From Papaver somniferum (lineage: Eukaryota; Streptophyta; Magnoliopsida; Ranunculales; Papaveraceae), in NCBI RefSeq assembly GCF_003573695.1, contig NC_039358.1, positions 158,214,920-158,278,919 of the forward strand: a stretch of DNA of 64,000 nt, read 5' to 3'. Position numbers and translations under genes: made by a program. This document shows, in pieces, positions 1 to 11,683 of the stretch. Numbering within the stretch: the first letter of the stretch is position 1; each line of letters opens with the position of its first letter. Below the pieces are notes generated by a model that was not told the origin of the DNA, searched no databases, and worked only from the letters and a program-made list of their open reading frames with translations.

Positions 1-604
1 GATGAAATCCGAACCCTTATCTTGTTTAGGCCAGGCCTTGCCCTTTACTAGGAAAATAAAGACAGTCCGGTTCGTCCTCAAACAATTATCACCTTAAGGC
101 AGACAGTAACCCGCTTGCAGGAGATTCGCGGGTGTTTCGATTGGACTTACCTCCCGTACCAGACGGGCGATGAACCGTTGTCGTCGACTCGGGCCACGAC
201 TCCTATGCCGTGTGCGAACCCGAGGGGCCGAGACGATATAGTAATCGTCGTCCTTCCCTGCACACAGTTTATATAATAATTTTTTTTTTTTTTATAATAA
301 TACCCTTCCGTAGGGTTAAAAAAAAGAATAAAGTCCAATTGTCCAGAATAAATAAAAAAAATTTACAGTTTTCCTCACACACTCTAAAAAAAAAAATTTA
401 AAAATTTAAAAATTAAATCCTAAAATTGTCCTTTTTTCTTCTCTTTTCGCTTTTCGCTTTAAGCTTTTTCCTCTCCAAGTCCTTAGTGCTCCACTTCGAA
501 CCTGTAAATCAAAGACAAAAAGACAAAGTAAAAAGGAACAAAAAATAAAGAAAAAAAATAATAAAAAAAAATAAACATAAAAATTCTATCTAAGCACAAA
601 TCCG
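1..604 (-). other. Athila-like gypsy element: 5' leader, cut by the window edge
   Basis: Read on the minus strand, this follows a primer-binding site and LTR (602-2089) and looks like the long untranslated leader of an Athila-type Ty3/gypsy element. It begins with T-rich runs, then has a TTTACAGGTTCGA acceptor-like step and a GC-rich block at about 100-250. The short ORFs here have no recognisable domain. The gag would lie beyond position 1. Assignment rests on layout and remembered Athila leaders. Confidence 0.5.
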
Positions 605-618
605 CGTCGGCGGCGCCA
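602..618 (-). promoter_or_regulatory. Primer-binding site of the Athila-like element
   Basis: On the minus strand the sequence TGGCGCCGCCGACGCGG starts three bases after the proposed LTR end. A TGGCGCC start is typical of gypsy primer-binding sites complementary to a tRNA 3' end. This site fixes the orientation (minus) and the inner LTR border. Confidence 0.55.
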
Positions 619-621
619 TTT

Positions 622-2089
622 TGATATAAAATTTTTCGTGTGGTTGTAGTAATAAAGGTTCAAACTCTCGGACTTGTGAAGGTAATGGATTTTTAGATTT
701 AAAAATATATATACAAATATTGACAAATTGGTAGAGAGGTACTGGGACTAATGATTCGGGCAATCTTCATAACATAAGGCTTAATGATTTATTCTCAACA
801 ATAATAGCTCAAAACATATATGGACTCTTATTTTGCCAAAGTCGATTCTCAAAACATTGGTTGTAAATGTTAAGCATGGAACATCAAATCACCTAAGCTA
901 AGCATGACCCATCTAATCAAATAACACCCAATTTAATCAAATCATATTTCACTTAATTTTTAATGCAAAAGTCTTAAAAAGAATTAATAAAATTACCCAT
1001 TTATGAAGCTCGGCCTCCTCCGTCGCCCCAGTGTTGGGGTTTAACTCATCATAGTAAAAATGCTCTCAAAATATTTCATTGATGCTCAAAAGTGTTTTAC
1101 AATGAAGAGAAATACAAGAAATTGATGTAAAACAGAACTCTGCGACCCACAGAAGGCGTCCAGAATCAACGACAGAGCTGAGGTGCTGTTGTCGTTGAAG
1201 AACTACGACCCACAACCGACAGTCGATTTCACTGTTGAGGAACGACTGCTTCTGCGAGTCTTTTCTTCGTGTTCTTCAGGCGTGTTAATGGCAGCAGCAG
1301 CAGCAGGTAATTTCTCTGCAACTCCTCATGCGCCTCTCTGCTCGCCTCCAAACCTCCCCAAACTCTCGACAGCCTCTCTGTAGCACATTAGGAACATATT
1401 TATACGTAATTGAACCATTGAATCTCCTCCATTAATCCAAAAAATCTTCCCATTACTCGGCAGTGAATGAAAATATTCCCGATATTTTTTTCTTTAATTC
1501 TCTGATTTGTTACGGATTGTTCCATGTTTTATCTCTTCTCACGCGTGATCCTTGAGCTGTATGGATTGTTTCCAGCCAATAAAATCAACCCATGCACGTC
1601 TCTTCCATCCAAGAATTCCAAGAATAGAATATTTTTCTTATTTTAGAATATCTTCCCTGATTTGATTACCACCGGTTATCTAACCAATTTTGACCGAATC
1701 CAACACCCATACCAGCTCTATCTAGGCCCTAGGAACAAACCCATTTAATTTGGGCCATTGAATCTCCTTTAATCCCGTCCAAACTTCCAACCCTAAATCT
1801 GCCAGTTGATAACAATTTTTTCCCGCCAATTTTGTTTTTTTTGAATTTGGGAAGAAGATGTCCTCCCCCTAACCAGAACTTGGGTGCGAATAGCAGCTGC
1901 CTTGGGGTGACCTGGGGGTGCCCCTTAGTAATTAGGTTACCCCTTATCCAAAAGCGAGAGTCCGAATAACACTTGTCCTCCGGGTGACAAAATCAACTTT
2001 TCGAGCAGAATTTTCCAAAAATGTTTATTTCCAAAAAATACCTACAAATACATAAAATAACAAAATTAGTACAAAATCGAGTGCCAACA
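622..2089 (-). repeat. 5' LTR of the Athila-like element
   Basis: The minus strand starts TGTTGGCACTCG at 2089 and ends in CA at 622, just before the primer-binding site, giving a 1468-bp LTR. It has no ORF of note. The second LTR and the target duplication are outside the window, so both borders are inferred from TG...CA ends and the adjacent primer site. The element appears to be inserted in the internal region of the Tat-like element to the right. Confidence 0.5.
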
Positions 2090-3741
2090 ATATATAGTAT
2101 TGAGATCAAATTAGACACAAAAATGTGTCTATCAATGATGAATCAATGGAAGATACTCCAGGGCCGAGATGATCAAACATTCGATGCTTAAGGAATATAC
2201 GCTTCAATGCTCAAGCATCTAAGAAGCCATCAAATTGTACTCCCAATCAAAGAGTACAACTTCAACACAAATATCTCGACGATGACACATTGATTCAACA
2301 CCAGCACATCAAAGTGTAACTAAACGATAAGTCTTCATTATCCCATGATAAGACTTCTGAAGCATATGCAACATCATTCATACATGGATGACACTAACTC
2401 CTTCAATATACACTGGGCAACCTGAGGTGATTTCGTGAAACTTCATCAACGGGTTTTCGCTATATCACAAGCCCCTGCATGATTGAGGAACTTTCTCTCT
2501 TCACCAATCACATCCAGTATGAAAACTCTTGATGCTATCTACCGCAACAATGTCGACTCACTGACAAAGCCAGTTCGTGGTAAAGTTATGCTTTCAAGAT
2601 CATTCAGGTTGAACTCTCAGTACACCTTCATCTTACGGACGCTCAACTCATCAACTAGTTCGTGAATGTAAAAGGCTCACTGGATGGAGGAGCAAAGATT
2701 ATATCTATAATCATGGTTCTAGCCTTTTTCGGTCTTTGGAGCAATTCCAACCATGGCATCAGCATCAAATAATCTCTAAAGGAACGCCATCCATTATCTC
2801 AGCATCAACAAGGATATCTGGAGCGTAATCATTCATGGTCTCAGCACCAACAACGGTCTCAGTAGCAATATCCTCAGGGCATCATCAACTAATCATTCTC
2901 TTAAGTGTTACACATGAAGCAGACTTCTCCAAGAACTAATGATTCATATCAAGATGTGTAGACCTGATAACATGCTCACATGAAAGTCTTCCCAAAGCTG
3001 GCACGATTGGTGGGCATAATCCAAAGTCTCCTCCAAGATGTTCTCATCGCCTCTACAAATGAGATACGACATGCTCCGGGCCATGGGTTTACAGAAACGT
3101 ACCAATGGGTGAGGAATGGGACAATACTTCCTCAACGAAAGATGTTCGTCTATGTTTTTTTTACAACATACCAAAATGGCGCATCAATCTTACATATGAG
3201 ATGAAAGATAAGGCCTTTAACGTCAGGTCTACGGAATCTGAAAAATTTGTACGGGATTACAAATTTCAAATGCGCACGCTTCGTTGGATGACCGCTACAA
3301 CTCCAAATTGAGTGATTCTTTTCTCATGTGATAACTCAGCCTCTTCGATTCAAAAGTTGGGGTCAAGCATCGAATTCCGACCTTGTATGAGGTTCCTACA
3401 ACTTCTAGAGCGTACAACATGCAAGCAACAATTCTTAGACGGGATTCATGACTTCCACAGTCGATCGGTGTCCACCAGGTCTCTTCGCTAAGTCCTTCAT
3501 CAAGGTACCTCCAACTTCAACCACCTAGGTCTTTACATCAATTTTTCTACCTGGGTCCTCTATCTAGGTCTCACCAGAAGAAGGGAAAACGAAAGGGAGA
3601 GACTTAACAAAATACTGGGGACTGACGGTCCACTTGTCAAGACGATCGATTTCACAATCCAAAACCGATGAAGAAATCAAGACCAGAATAAAATCTCACA
3701 TCTCTCAGAAGTCCAAGGTTCAAGATATCATGGAAAGAAAA
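2090..3741. other. Internal non-coding region of element I
   Basis: There is no ORF longer than about 76 codons and no recognisable pol motif on either strand. It lies downstream of the antisense gene's stop codon, so it could contain that gene's 3' UTR. I see nothing else specific in it. Confidence 0.4.
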
Positions 3742-5570
3742 CTAAAGAAAGTCAGCAAAATAAGATTTTTGCTTTTCTTTATCCATATTATTCAACACGG
3801 CATCACTGGTGGTGAAAGAAGTGTCACCTTCCACCGCTTTCCTTATAGCATCAATCTTTTGACGAAGCCACTTCAAATTGAAGCCAAGTTCTTCATCTTT
3901 CTTCAAGTTGTACTCCCAATCAAAGAGTAGATCTCGGGTGACAGTATTTCCAGTTGTGATGCGGATATCATTTATAACACGCAATATGGCTTCTACTTGC
4001 CTCGTCAAGAAATAACTATGCTCTGGATCCTTGGTAACGACGATGTGCCCATACATCTTCCACGGTTTCTCGTACAAGCCTGCATATCCAATGGGAACGC
4101 TGAATCCGCCAACTAGTTCATGATACGGGAGTGAAGCATCGAACGGAGGATCAAAAGCAACTCCTGCACTTGGATATTCATGCACCACTATACGGTTCTC
4201 AATTACTGGAGCAGCCTCCAGGGCAACAGTTTCTTCAGTATTCTCTACTGGTGTTTCGGTTTCTTCTATCACTGAAGCAGCAACAATCTGAGTTTCCAAG
4301 ACTTCAATAACAACCTTCTCATGGCCTTGAAGTTCGGAGATGGTTGTCTCTTCATCAATAACTCCAGGGCAGTTTGAGTTATCATCATTTGTTTCAATAT
4401 CCTCAACTTCGGTATTTGGCCCCTAATACGGAGATTACATGAGGTTAGAGTCATTTAAGATTGAAACCAAATGAGATCATAAAATACATCATACAAGGAA
4501 TCCAACATTATCAATATTAATCATTATACACTCAAGGCACGAGCAAATAGCATGAAAGTCATGAAAATACGTTTTACGGTAACCTCGTATGAAGAAACTG
4601 TACTCTGCCCTGTACTAAAAGACAAACTGGGAGCAATCTACGAGGAATCTGAAGATGGGTTATGTATCATTCTCTTCGTATGGCTATCATGTACGACTTC
4701 TCAAAATTTCATGACAATACGATGAACGAGCAAAGAGATGTGGCTAAAACATGGAGCAACATGCCATCTGAAAAAGTTCTGAAGGTCTCCTGGAAGTTCA
4801 CTATTTCGCCTTTTTCAGGCCCTAAACATGCTCAAACTTCTAAGAGCTTCTTTGATTAAACCTTGGAAATTTCCTGGGCTTGAAGATACATATGCAAACC
4901 GTGAAAATCCGACTTCGGACGAAGATTCTACAGCGTTTCTAGTAAAATCTGAAGTCTGAAATTTTCCGGTGACGTATTTCGGCAAAGTTATCCATAAATT
5001 CACATGAATTTTCATTCATTCATTCAAGAATCAGAGATATCATACTTCCTTGAAGAAATTACAGGATATATACTTACTAAGGGAGTCTCTAAATCATTTG
5101 AAGGCTCGATGATGCCAGAATCTCCGTTGACAACACCGCTATCTCCATTCGGTTCGGAATTTCGGGAATTCTCCATATTCCCATCTCCCAAAGAAGAGTG
5201 CGCTTCATCAACATGATTCTTATCTACAATGATTTCTTCCTGGATTCATCAACAAAAATTATTATTATTTCATTCAAGGAGATGCCGCGATCACCTGCAC
5301 GAAAGAGATATTTACATCGACTTCTTCATCAGTATTGGATTCCTGAATTGTTCGCCTGGGAACAAGTTGAAGACCGTCAATCGATGGAGAAAAGGTCTGA
5401 AAAGAAATAACAAAACCTTGGTCTCGTGATCCTAATTGCACGGGCAGGAAAAAGTCATGACACAAGGAGCGCTAACAACTCACCAAAGAAACGGTTGGGG
5501 ACTGCACACCATTTGCTAACATCCTGTAGTCCTTACTTCTAGGTGCTCCGCCCCGAAGACTTTCTTCCAT
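3742..5570 (-). CDS. Antisense spliced gene inside Tat-like element I, unknown protein
   Basis: The model has four exons on the strand opposite the element: 5570-5484, 5396-5316, 5239-5078 and 4422-3742, giving 336 residues with no stop or frameshift. The ATG is at 5568-5570. Donors are GTGAGT, GTAAAT and GTAAGT; acceptors are TTTTCAG, AATCCAG and TATTAG. All three introns (87, 76 and 655 bp) are phase 0. An alternative donor at 5294 (GTGATC) also keeps frame but leaves a 55-bp intron. Residues about 80-190 are acidic and low complexity. From about residue 211 follows a compact block with HELVGGFSVPIGYAGLYEK, then MYGHIVVTKDPEHSYF and a charged helical tail. I recall similar blocks in retroelement-linked plant proteins but cannot name the family, and a link to plant mobile domain proteins is only a guess. 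Another coding-like stretch lies upstream at about 5665-5765 but ends in a stop. No function is assigned. Confidence 0.6.
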
Positions 5571-6632
5571 TTCGAGTCTACATTGATCTGAAACCTCACT
5601 ACATGATCATCATGTGGTATAGTTGATGAAATAACCAGGAGTACAACTCAGTATGAAGGATCTCTCACCATCACTCAGAGGTCCCAGAAGTACCATTTCT
5701 TGAAGTTACACCCGCGGAGATGTCATCCCTGGAAACATTGTCTTTGAAAGTGTCATCATGGGAGTCAGTCTTTCTTGCAAAGTGGCTGTGACAGATGCAT
5801 AACATTCAGCGCATCATTTATGCAAAGCGCAGGATTCAGCAAAACAACGAATCATGGAATAAAGATGCTCACATCAGCGTCTGCAAAAATGGTAACTTTC
5901 AACTCTTACCTGTTTACGATTCCACTAACAGTACATGAGTTAATACTTCAAATCTTGCTCGTTCCTTCAAACCTGCTAAGACGAGCAAAATTCTGACATG
6001 ATTTTCACAAAACCGTGAACAACCCACGTAAATTTTACAATGTGAACATTCACGGGTTTCTCAAAATCTGGACAGACGTCTATTCTACGATTGACATATA
6101 GACATTCTTTCACCATGTATGGTTGTTTACTTTCAACAATTGTTCAAAATCAAAACATTGATTTTACAAAATATATTTTAACGTGAAACTCGCGTGAATT
6201 TGAAAAATATATATTTTTTGCTCCTTCACGCGAGCATCCACCTTTGAAACGAGAGTTTATTCCACTTTGTGAGATCTCACACATTTTAAAAATAAAATAT
6301 TGTTTTTCGTGAAAGCTCATAGAGAAATTTGTATCATTAGACTCATGTCTATTTTGTTGTTTCTTAAACTAACGAACGAACGAGCGTCTGTGCTAAAACG
6401 GATTCCTTTCTTGGGTCCGACCCGCGAATCCTAACCGACCATGGACTCATCGTCCAAACCAGTAGATCAACACCAATTTATGATCATCAAACGATGCTCC
6501 AATCATGACATTGAAGCCTTCATCAAGTCGTGGTTTGCTCATGCTCTCTAAATCCGGTAACGTCTCAACTTACGACTAAGTTCAATTACTGGTATTGTTA
6601 TTTATGGCCGGAAAATCACCATTTAATGCTGA
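5571..6632. other. Internal region between antisense gene and purine tract
   Basis: AT-rich DNA with no convincing ORF. It would contain the promoter of the antisense gene, read leftwards, but no clear TATA box could be chosen. A minus-strand reading at about 5765-5665 is rich in Asp and Ser codons and could be a broken upstream exon. Confidence 0.35.
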
Positions 6633-6671
6633 CTGAGGAACACAGCTTTCCTCAGTAAGCAGGGGACTTAA
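6633..6671 (+). promoter_or_regulatory. Hairpin and polypurine tract before the 3' LTR
   Basis: CTGAGGAA (6633-6640) and TTCCTCAG (6648-6655) form a perfect 8-bp stem with a 7-base loop. It is followed at once by AGCAGGGGACTTAA and the LTR start TGTAGATGG. The G-rich run is the likely primer for plus-strand DNA synthesis; the hairpin is an extra feature. Confidence 0.6.
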
Positions 6672-6904
6672 TGTAGATGGTGGATTTTCGACAAGGGCTA
6701 AAATCGTGAACTCATAATCATATGAAGCTCTAATCCAGCAATCAGACGTGAGTATTGAGACACGAGTCTCTCATCGAATTCTGAACGGAGAGTACTTTCT
6801 CTCGGAGTACATGTAGATATGTAGTCTCACGGCTGGACAACGGCATATCTCATGAACACTGAACACTTTCAGTGATTATTTCTATATAGTATCACGAGAT
6901 GGAA

Positions 6905-7058
6905 GGCTCCTAGACAGCTTGCTCTGCTAGTATAAAGCGATAACGTCTTCAGGAACAAACAACGAGTTTACCCTGACTATATAAAGGATATGACTTACCG
7001 ACAAGCTCATATCGGGATAATTAATGCTCCTAGACAGCTTGCTCTGCTAGTATAGAGC
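6905..7058 (+). repeat. Two 34-bp near-identical copies 120 bp apart around the LTR promoter
   Basis: GCTCCTAGACAGCTTGCTCT and what follows occur at about 6906 and again at about 7026, nearly identical over 34 bp. The TATA box at 6978 lies between them. A role as a paired factor-binding site is inferred from position only. Confidence 0.6.
6978..6985 (+). promoter_or_regulatory. TATA box of the Tat-like LTR
   Basis: TATATAAA followed by GG, in the 5' part of the LTR, is the best core-promoter candidate and has the element's own orientation. Confidence 0.45.
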
Positions 7059-7089
7059 CACAAAGTTAATTATTCCTAATTATAATTGC

Positions 7090-7440
7090 TCATATTTCAT
7101 GGTCGAATCCACGACTGGTCCCATGGAATGGCAATAACAATTGTTCTGATTCTATGATCGAATCCACGGCTTGATCTCATAGAATAACAATAACTATATT
7201 ATCTCATTACTCCGATTTCATGATCGAATCCACAACTGGTCTCATAAATGGTAATAGATAAATCTTAATTACTTCAATTTTATGGTCGAATCTACGATTC
7301 CATGGAATGGTAATGCTCACTTTATTATTCTGAATTCGTAGTCGATTCCTCAGCTAATCCTATGAATTAATAATAAACATCTTATTACTCAGTTTTGTGA
7401 ATTATTCTCCACTGAATTCCACAATTAGTAATAAATAATC
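7090..7440 (+). repeat. About 60-bp tandem subrepeats in the LTR
   Basis: Degenerate copies of a unit around CATGGTCGAATCCACGACTG begin near 7098, 7153, 7219, 7281 and 7337, a spacing of 55-66 bp. Each ends in an AATGGTAATA-like run. Copies to the right are more degenerate. Confidence 0.6.
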
Positions 7441-7609
7441 AACAACCGGGTGTCTGAGCTACCTCTAAGTAAGCCCCGATTCAAATGGTGAAGGTGTATT
7501 CAACGACGATACACTAACTGTCACCGCACGAACGAGTATTTCAAAAAAATACAACGAAACGATGAACCTATGCAAAATAAAGAAGAAAATAATAAACAAT
7601 TAAGAATAT

Positions 7610-8680
7610 TGACCAGGGTGCTGGGAGCACGGACACACGACCGACCGACCGTGTCGTGGTCAATCCCACGCCAGTTTTATATTTTTAATGCATTTTTATT
7701 ATTTTCCATGATTTGATGAAAATTCTCTCATTTTATCAAATCTCCTTCGTCTCGAGGAAACTCCTCGGTTTCATGGTACTTCCATAAATCCATAAAAAAT
7801 AATATAAAATTAAGGAAAGGAGTGTGGGGCGTGACCATTGGCCAACCGACGCCTTGGTCCCAACCGACCCCACATCCCACGGTTCCTTATTATTTTATAT
7901 TATTATTATTTATCTAATTTCATGAAAAAACTCCTTGATTTCATGGTATTTTTGCACAAATCATCAAATAATAATAAAATAAAATAAATTATGAAAAATT
8001 GTGGGACCGGGCCTTGACCGGCCGGCCATGCCCTAGCCGGTCCCACACGCCCCTTTGTTTTATTATTTTATTATTAGTTTTCCTTGAATTCATCAAATTC
8101 CTTGATTTCATGGTATTTCTCTCAAATTAGGAAAAATTCCCTCAATTCATCAAAAATACATGAAAAATACACAAAAATTAGGGAAACTCGTGGGACCGGG
8201 CCCAAGCCGGCCGGCCATGCCTTCCACGGTCCCACACACCCTTTTTTTTATTATTTTAATATTTTTTGCTTCCTTGAACTCATGAAAACTCCTTCAATTC
8301 ATGGAAACTCCCTAAATTCATCAAATTTCTCAAAATTCATGAATTTTTCATAAAATCATCAAAAATATATAAAATTAAGAAAAAGGCACCACGGGATCGT
8401 GGTCACGACCGGCCGACCATGCCTTGACCACGGCGGTCCCACGTCTCCTCATTCCTTATTTTATAATTATTTTTCATCATCTCATGGTGTTTTCCTCAGT
8501 TTCGTCGAAACCCTAATTTTGACATATTTTCTCGAATGGATGCTCAATTGCACGTCAGAAAATATATCAAAATTCTCAGGACTGAGACGCGGACGCCTTG
8601 GGGACACGAGCACGCTATCTTGACCGACCAAGATTGGCTTTTTGGCTCACGGAAGCCGGTCCCATCAATTTTCACCGTTT
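7610..8680 (+). repeat. About 190-bp subrepeats alternating GC-rich and AT-rich parts
   Basis: A GC-rich core such as GTGGGACCGGGC plus GGCCGGCCATGCC recurs near 7630, 7822, 8001, 8190, 8390 and 8590. Copies are separated by AT-rich spacers containing repeated TTTCATGGTA or CTCAATTCAT words. The unit period is about 180-200 bp with roughly six copies. The cores are rich in CG and CCGG sites. Confidence 0.65.
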
Positions 8681-10165
8681 TGACCTAATTTGCACAATTG
8701 CTCGTATTAGGTCCAAAACTCTTCCAAACACTTTGGATTTTCATGAAGTGATCGTCAGGCGGTCACGTGACAACCCAGGGCCTGTTTCATGACTCCATGG
8801 TCGGTCCCTCGCCTCGTCATAATTAATTAGGTTTTCTCACCTAAGGCTCAGACGAGCATTTTCGAATAAATGATTAAACCAGCATTTAATCATTCTTTCA
8901 CTAACAAATCGTCAACTCTACAAGGAGTTCTTCGTATTTGCTCACGTGAGCATATGGATACTACATGGTTGATCCACGGTCCCATGTAGTCGCTCCCTCC
9001 TTCGTCCCATGGTTAAACTTCTGACGAACCATGAATTGATCATCAATTGATCAAATTAGGGTTTCTGAATCCAGGGATCATCATTCCAGATTCCAACCTT
9101 AATAATTTTACGACGACCTCATGGTCATTAATCTACAATCATGCTCGGCTCAACTACCAGTATTCTAATTAATATTTTTGCTACGCTGCCAATAATCCAT
9201 CAGATGAGCAACACATGCTCAGACGATCAAATATTCAACAATTCATCACATGAGCAACACTTTCTCAGATGATAAATATTTGCTCGAACCAAGGAATATT
9301 GGTTCAACAATCAATATTCAACGATCCATCGAATGAGCAATACTTGATCACTTCATCGTAAGAATTATACCTCTGTCTCATGACATGTTCAACTCGTGAG
9401 TTTCAAAACATCATGTTCAACTGAGAAACTACATGGACTCATCGTCCCATTAAACCACGAAGTCATCAATTGACTAACATACCACGAGACGTCAATCGTG
9501 TCACTTTGGGGGGATATCACTTAAGGTTTTGGTCTGGCGGTCTACGGCACGTGTGTTCAAACACACGATGGAATGTGAGAAAGTCGTGCAATCAGTTGAA
9601 GGAATTCACGAGGTAGTGGGTGGAAAATCGACCAAGTCTCCACACGTTGAGCAACTGGTTTCAAACATGATCCCCACTTCCCACTCCTTGATTCCATCAA
9701 CTGTCACACTTCATGGAGTCATGGTGTCTAAAATTCCAGCAATATAAATAAGTCTCTGAATCATGATTGAATCATCGGCATCATCAGTATCATAAATCTC
9801 ACGTCAAACTGACAACACGAGATCATCAACTCATCAATTGAGCAACTACTCTCAACTGAGCAATTTCAATCACTCAGAGCTTATCGTATTCAGAATTCAC
9901 ACACCCACAATCTTTGATTACCATTGATTCCACACATTTCTCCTATAGATCAACCCATCCTCTCTTGTGACCGAATTTACTCTGGAACGGTCATTATCTT
10001 GATTTAGGCCGGAGTACTACAAATTGATTTCTCGAATCTAAAGCACCCCCTTTGCAGCGGTGCATCTGTGTGAGGTTTAGCATTTCGCTTGGTTCGAGGA
10101 GTCTCCTCCGTACGGTCGTCTCCTCAATTCCTTAAAAACCAGCAAATTGTTTTTCCCCATCTACA

Positions 10166-10556
10166 ATGAGCTTCAAAGAATTGTTCCCATTCCAGTCCAT
10201 CGATTGCGAAGAAGAATAAAGTGTTTGACATAAATCCCATTGATTACCAAGAATTTGAATGACTGGATCTATTCTTATATGCGTTTTGTTTCGAGCTTTA
10301 ATTTAGGAATCTGTTAGACACATTGAATGCGAGAGTATGAAACATGTGGTGTACGTTGAGTTGATTGAGGGATTACCGAGACATGAGACACTACCAGACT
10401 TTATCAGACAGATGTGGGCATAAAAAAAATGTGCACTTTCAGCCAGGAATTATCTCTTCCACTTCAAGAGGAATATTAGCCGTCAATCCTATTCAATGTT
10501 GTCAGATTAAGAAAAAGACCTTTGTTTTGATACTCCAAAATAAAACGAATTAAAAG
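10166..10556 (+). repeat. Host fragment, copy 1 of a direct duplication
   Basis: From ATGAGCTTC onward this matches 41786 to about 42.5 kb in the same order: a CCATCGATTGC block, then AAATCCCATTGATTACCA, a CATGAGACACT block and GTGGGCATAAAA. Copy 1 is interrupted after 10556 by the solo LTR; its likely continuation 21037-21058 is very short. There is no convincing ORF, and the parent sequence is unknown. Confidence 0.55.
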
Positions 10557-11683
10557 TGTTAGAGCACTGCTCAGTCGAACTCGCATGCGTGGATATCTCA
10601 AGAATGTTTGTCAATGTTAGTGATCAAAACTATAAGTGATCTTGAGTTCTAATCTACTTGTAGTTAAGTCTCGGACTAGGATAGAAAGAGTAGTTGAGCT
10701 CAAGACTCCATGGCGATCATCATACAAAGACGAAGAACTACTCAAGGAACTGGTGGAACTTCATCGACTAAAAGGTATGTGGAGACTTGAACTTATCTAT
10801 CACTCAAAAGTCTATCTACTTCATCTCCTATCTTGAGACAAAAGTCGTATTGCTATATAGACTTTGATTATACACATTTTCTATTTCGAGCCGAGTTTAT
10901 CTCGCTTATCTATTTCTCGAAATATGTGTTGGTAAGCTTTCTCTTTGTCCAAGTTCATCTTTACTAGTGACAAAAGTCATATTAGTTTCAATTATTTGAA
11001 AATCTCTTTGACGGAAAATAGCTTGTGAACAATAACTATATCACGTCCTCAAAGAATGTATCAATGATTGAAATGAGAGTTTAGAATATATAACCTTGGA
11101 AGGATATAAACATCGTGTGGTAACACATACGTGTGTAAGTCCTTATTCCTTGAACCAAAGTATGCGTACTTTGCTGCTCAAGAAAACCGGAACTAAAGTC
11201 CGCGTTCCAGTACGCGCACTATCGGAAGTTCACGTCCCGTGAATTTCTGTTGGAGTTTGTGAACTGAAAACAAACTTATTCCGGGTACTTAATTCCACGT
11301 ACCAGTATGCGTACTTAAGTTGGTTATTTTCTAAAAACGGGTATTCGTGAACTTAAACTTATATAAACTAAGGAATTCATACTTGCAAACCGTGGCTATA
11401 AAGTTCATGAATTGATTCGAGTGAATCAAATCATTTTTGCTTCGATTGTGTATTGTATACTTCTATAAGATCTAAGCAATTGAACAACTCTTAGTTGATT
11501 TCTCCGATAGGCAAGATATAAAAGAAGTCACAAACACCTTCGTCTCATCGTTTGTGATTCCGCAATATCTTTTTTCGCCAGTCAATTAAGATTATTTTGA
11601 GGTAATTGATAATTCTAGGCTGTTCTTCGGGAATATAAGTCAGGGTTATCAATTGGTTCCTGTTCACCTTGGTTTATCAAAAG

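Larger units (their letters stand above)
2090..10165 (+). mobile_element. Tat-lineage Ty3/gypsy element I, 3' part
   Basis: Internal sequence (2090-6671), a purine tract and a 3.5-kb 3' LTR are visible; pol and the 5' LTR are not. The right border is clean: CCCCATCTACA ends at 10165 and mirrors the LTR start TGTAGATGG at 6672. Bases 10166-10170 (ATGAG) belong to a host sequence also found at about 41.79 kb, which predicts an ATGAG target duplication before the missing 5' LTR. Tat is inferred from the very long LTR and the antisense gene between pol and LTR, as known from Tat relatives such as Grande and Ogre-type elements. Confidence 0.6.
6672..10165 (+). repeat. 3' LTR of Tat-like element I (3494 bp)
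   Basis: The ends are inverted: TGTAGATGG at the start and CCATCTACA at the finish. The LTR holds a TATA box near 6978, a pair of 34-bp repeats flanking it, and two families of tandem subrepeats (7090-7440 and 7610-8680). The remainder (8680-10165) is AT-rich without ORFs over 75 codons. Great length is usual for Tat and Ogre-type LTRs. Confidence 0.7.

Noticed and set aside
100..260. GC-rich block considered as rRNA-gene fragment
   Set aside because: No conserved rRNA motif could be recognised, and its place in an Athila-like leader explains it better.
1032..2089. TGTTGG...CCAACA as a 1.06-kb solo LTR
   Set aside because: The flanks do not match, and the primer-binding site at 602-618 shows that the LTR continues to 622. 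The inner TGTTGGGG is chance.
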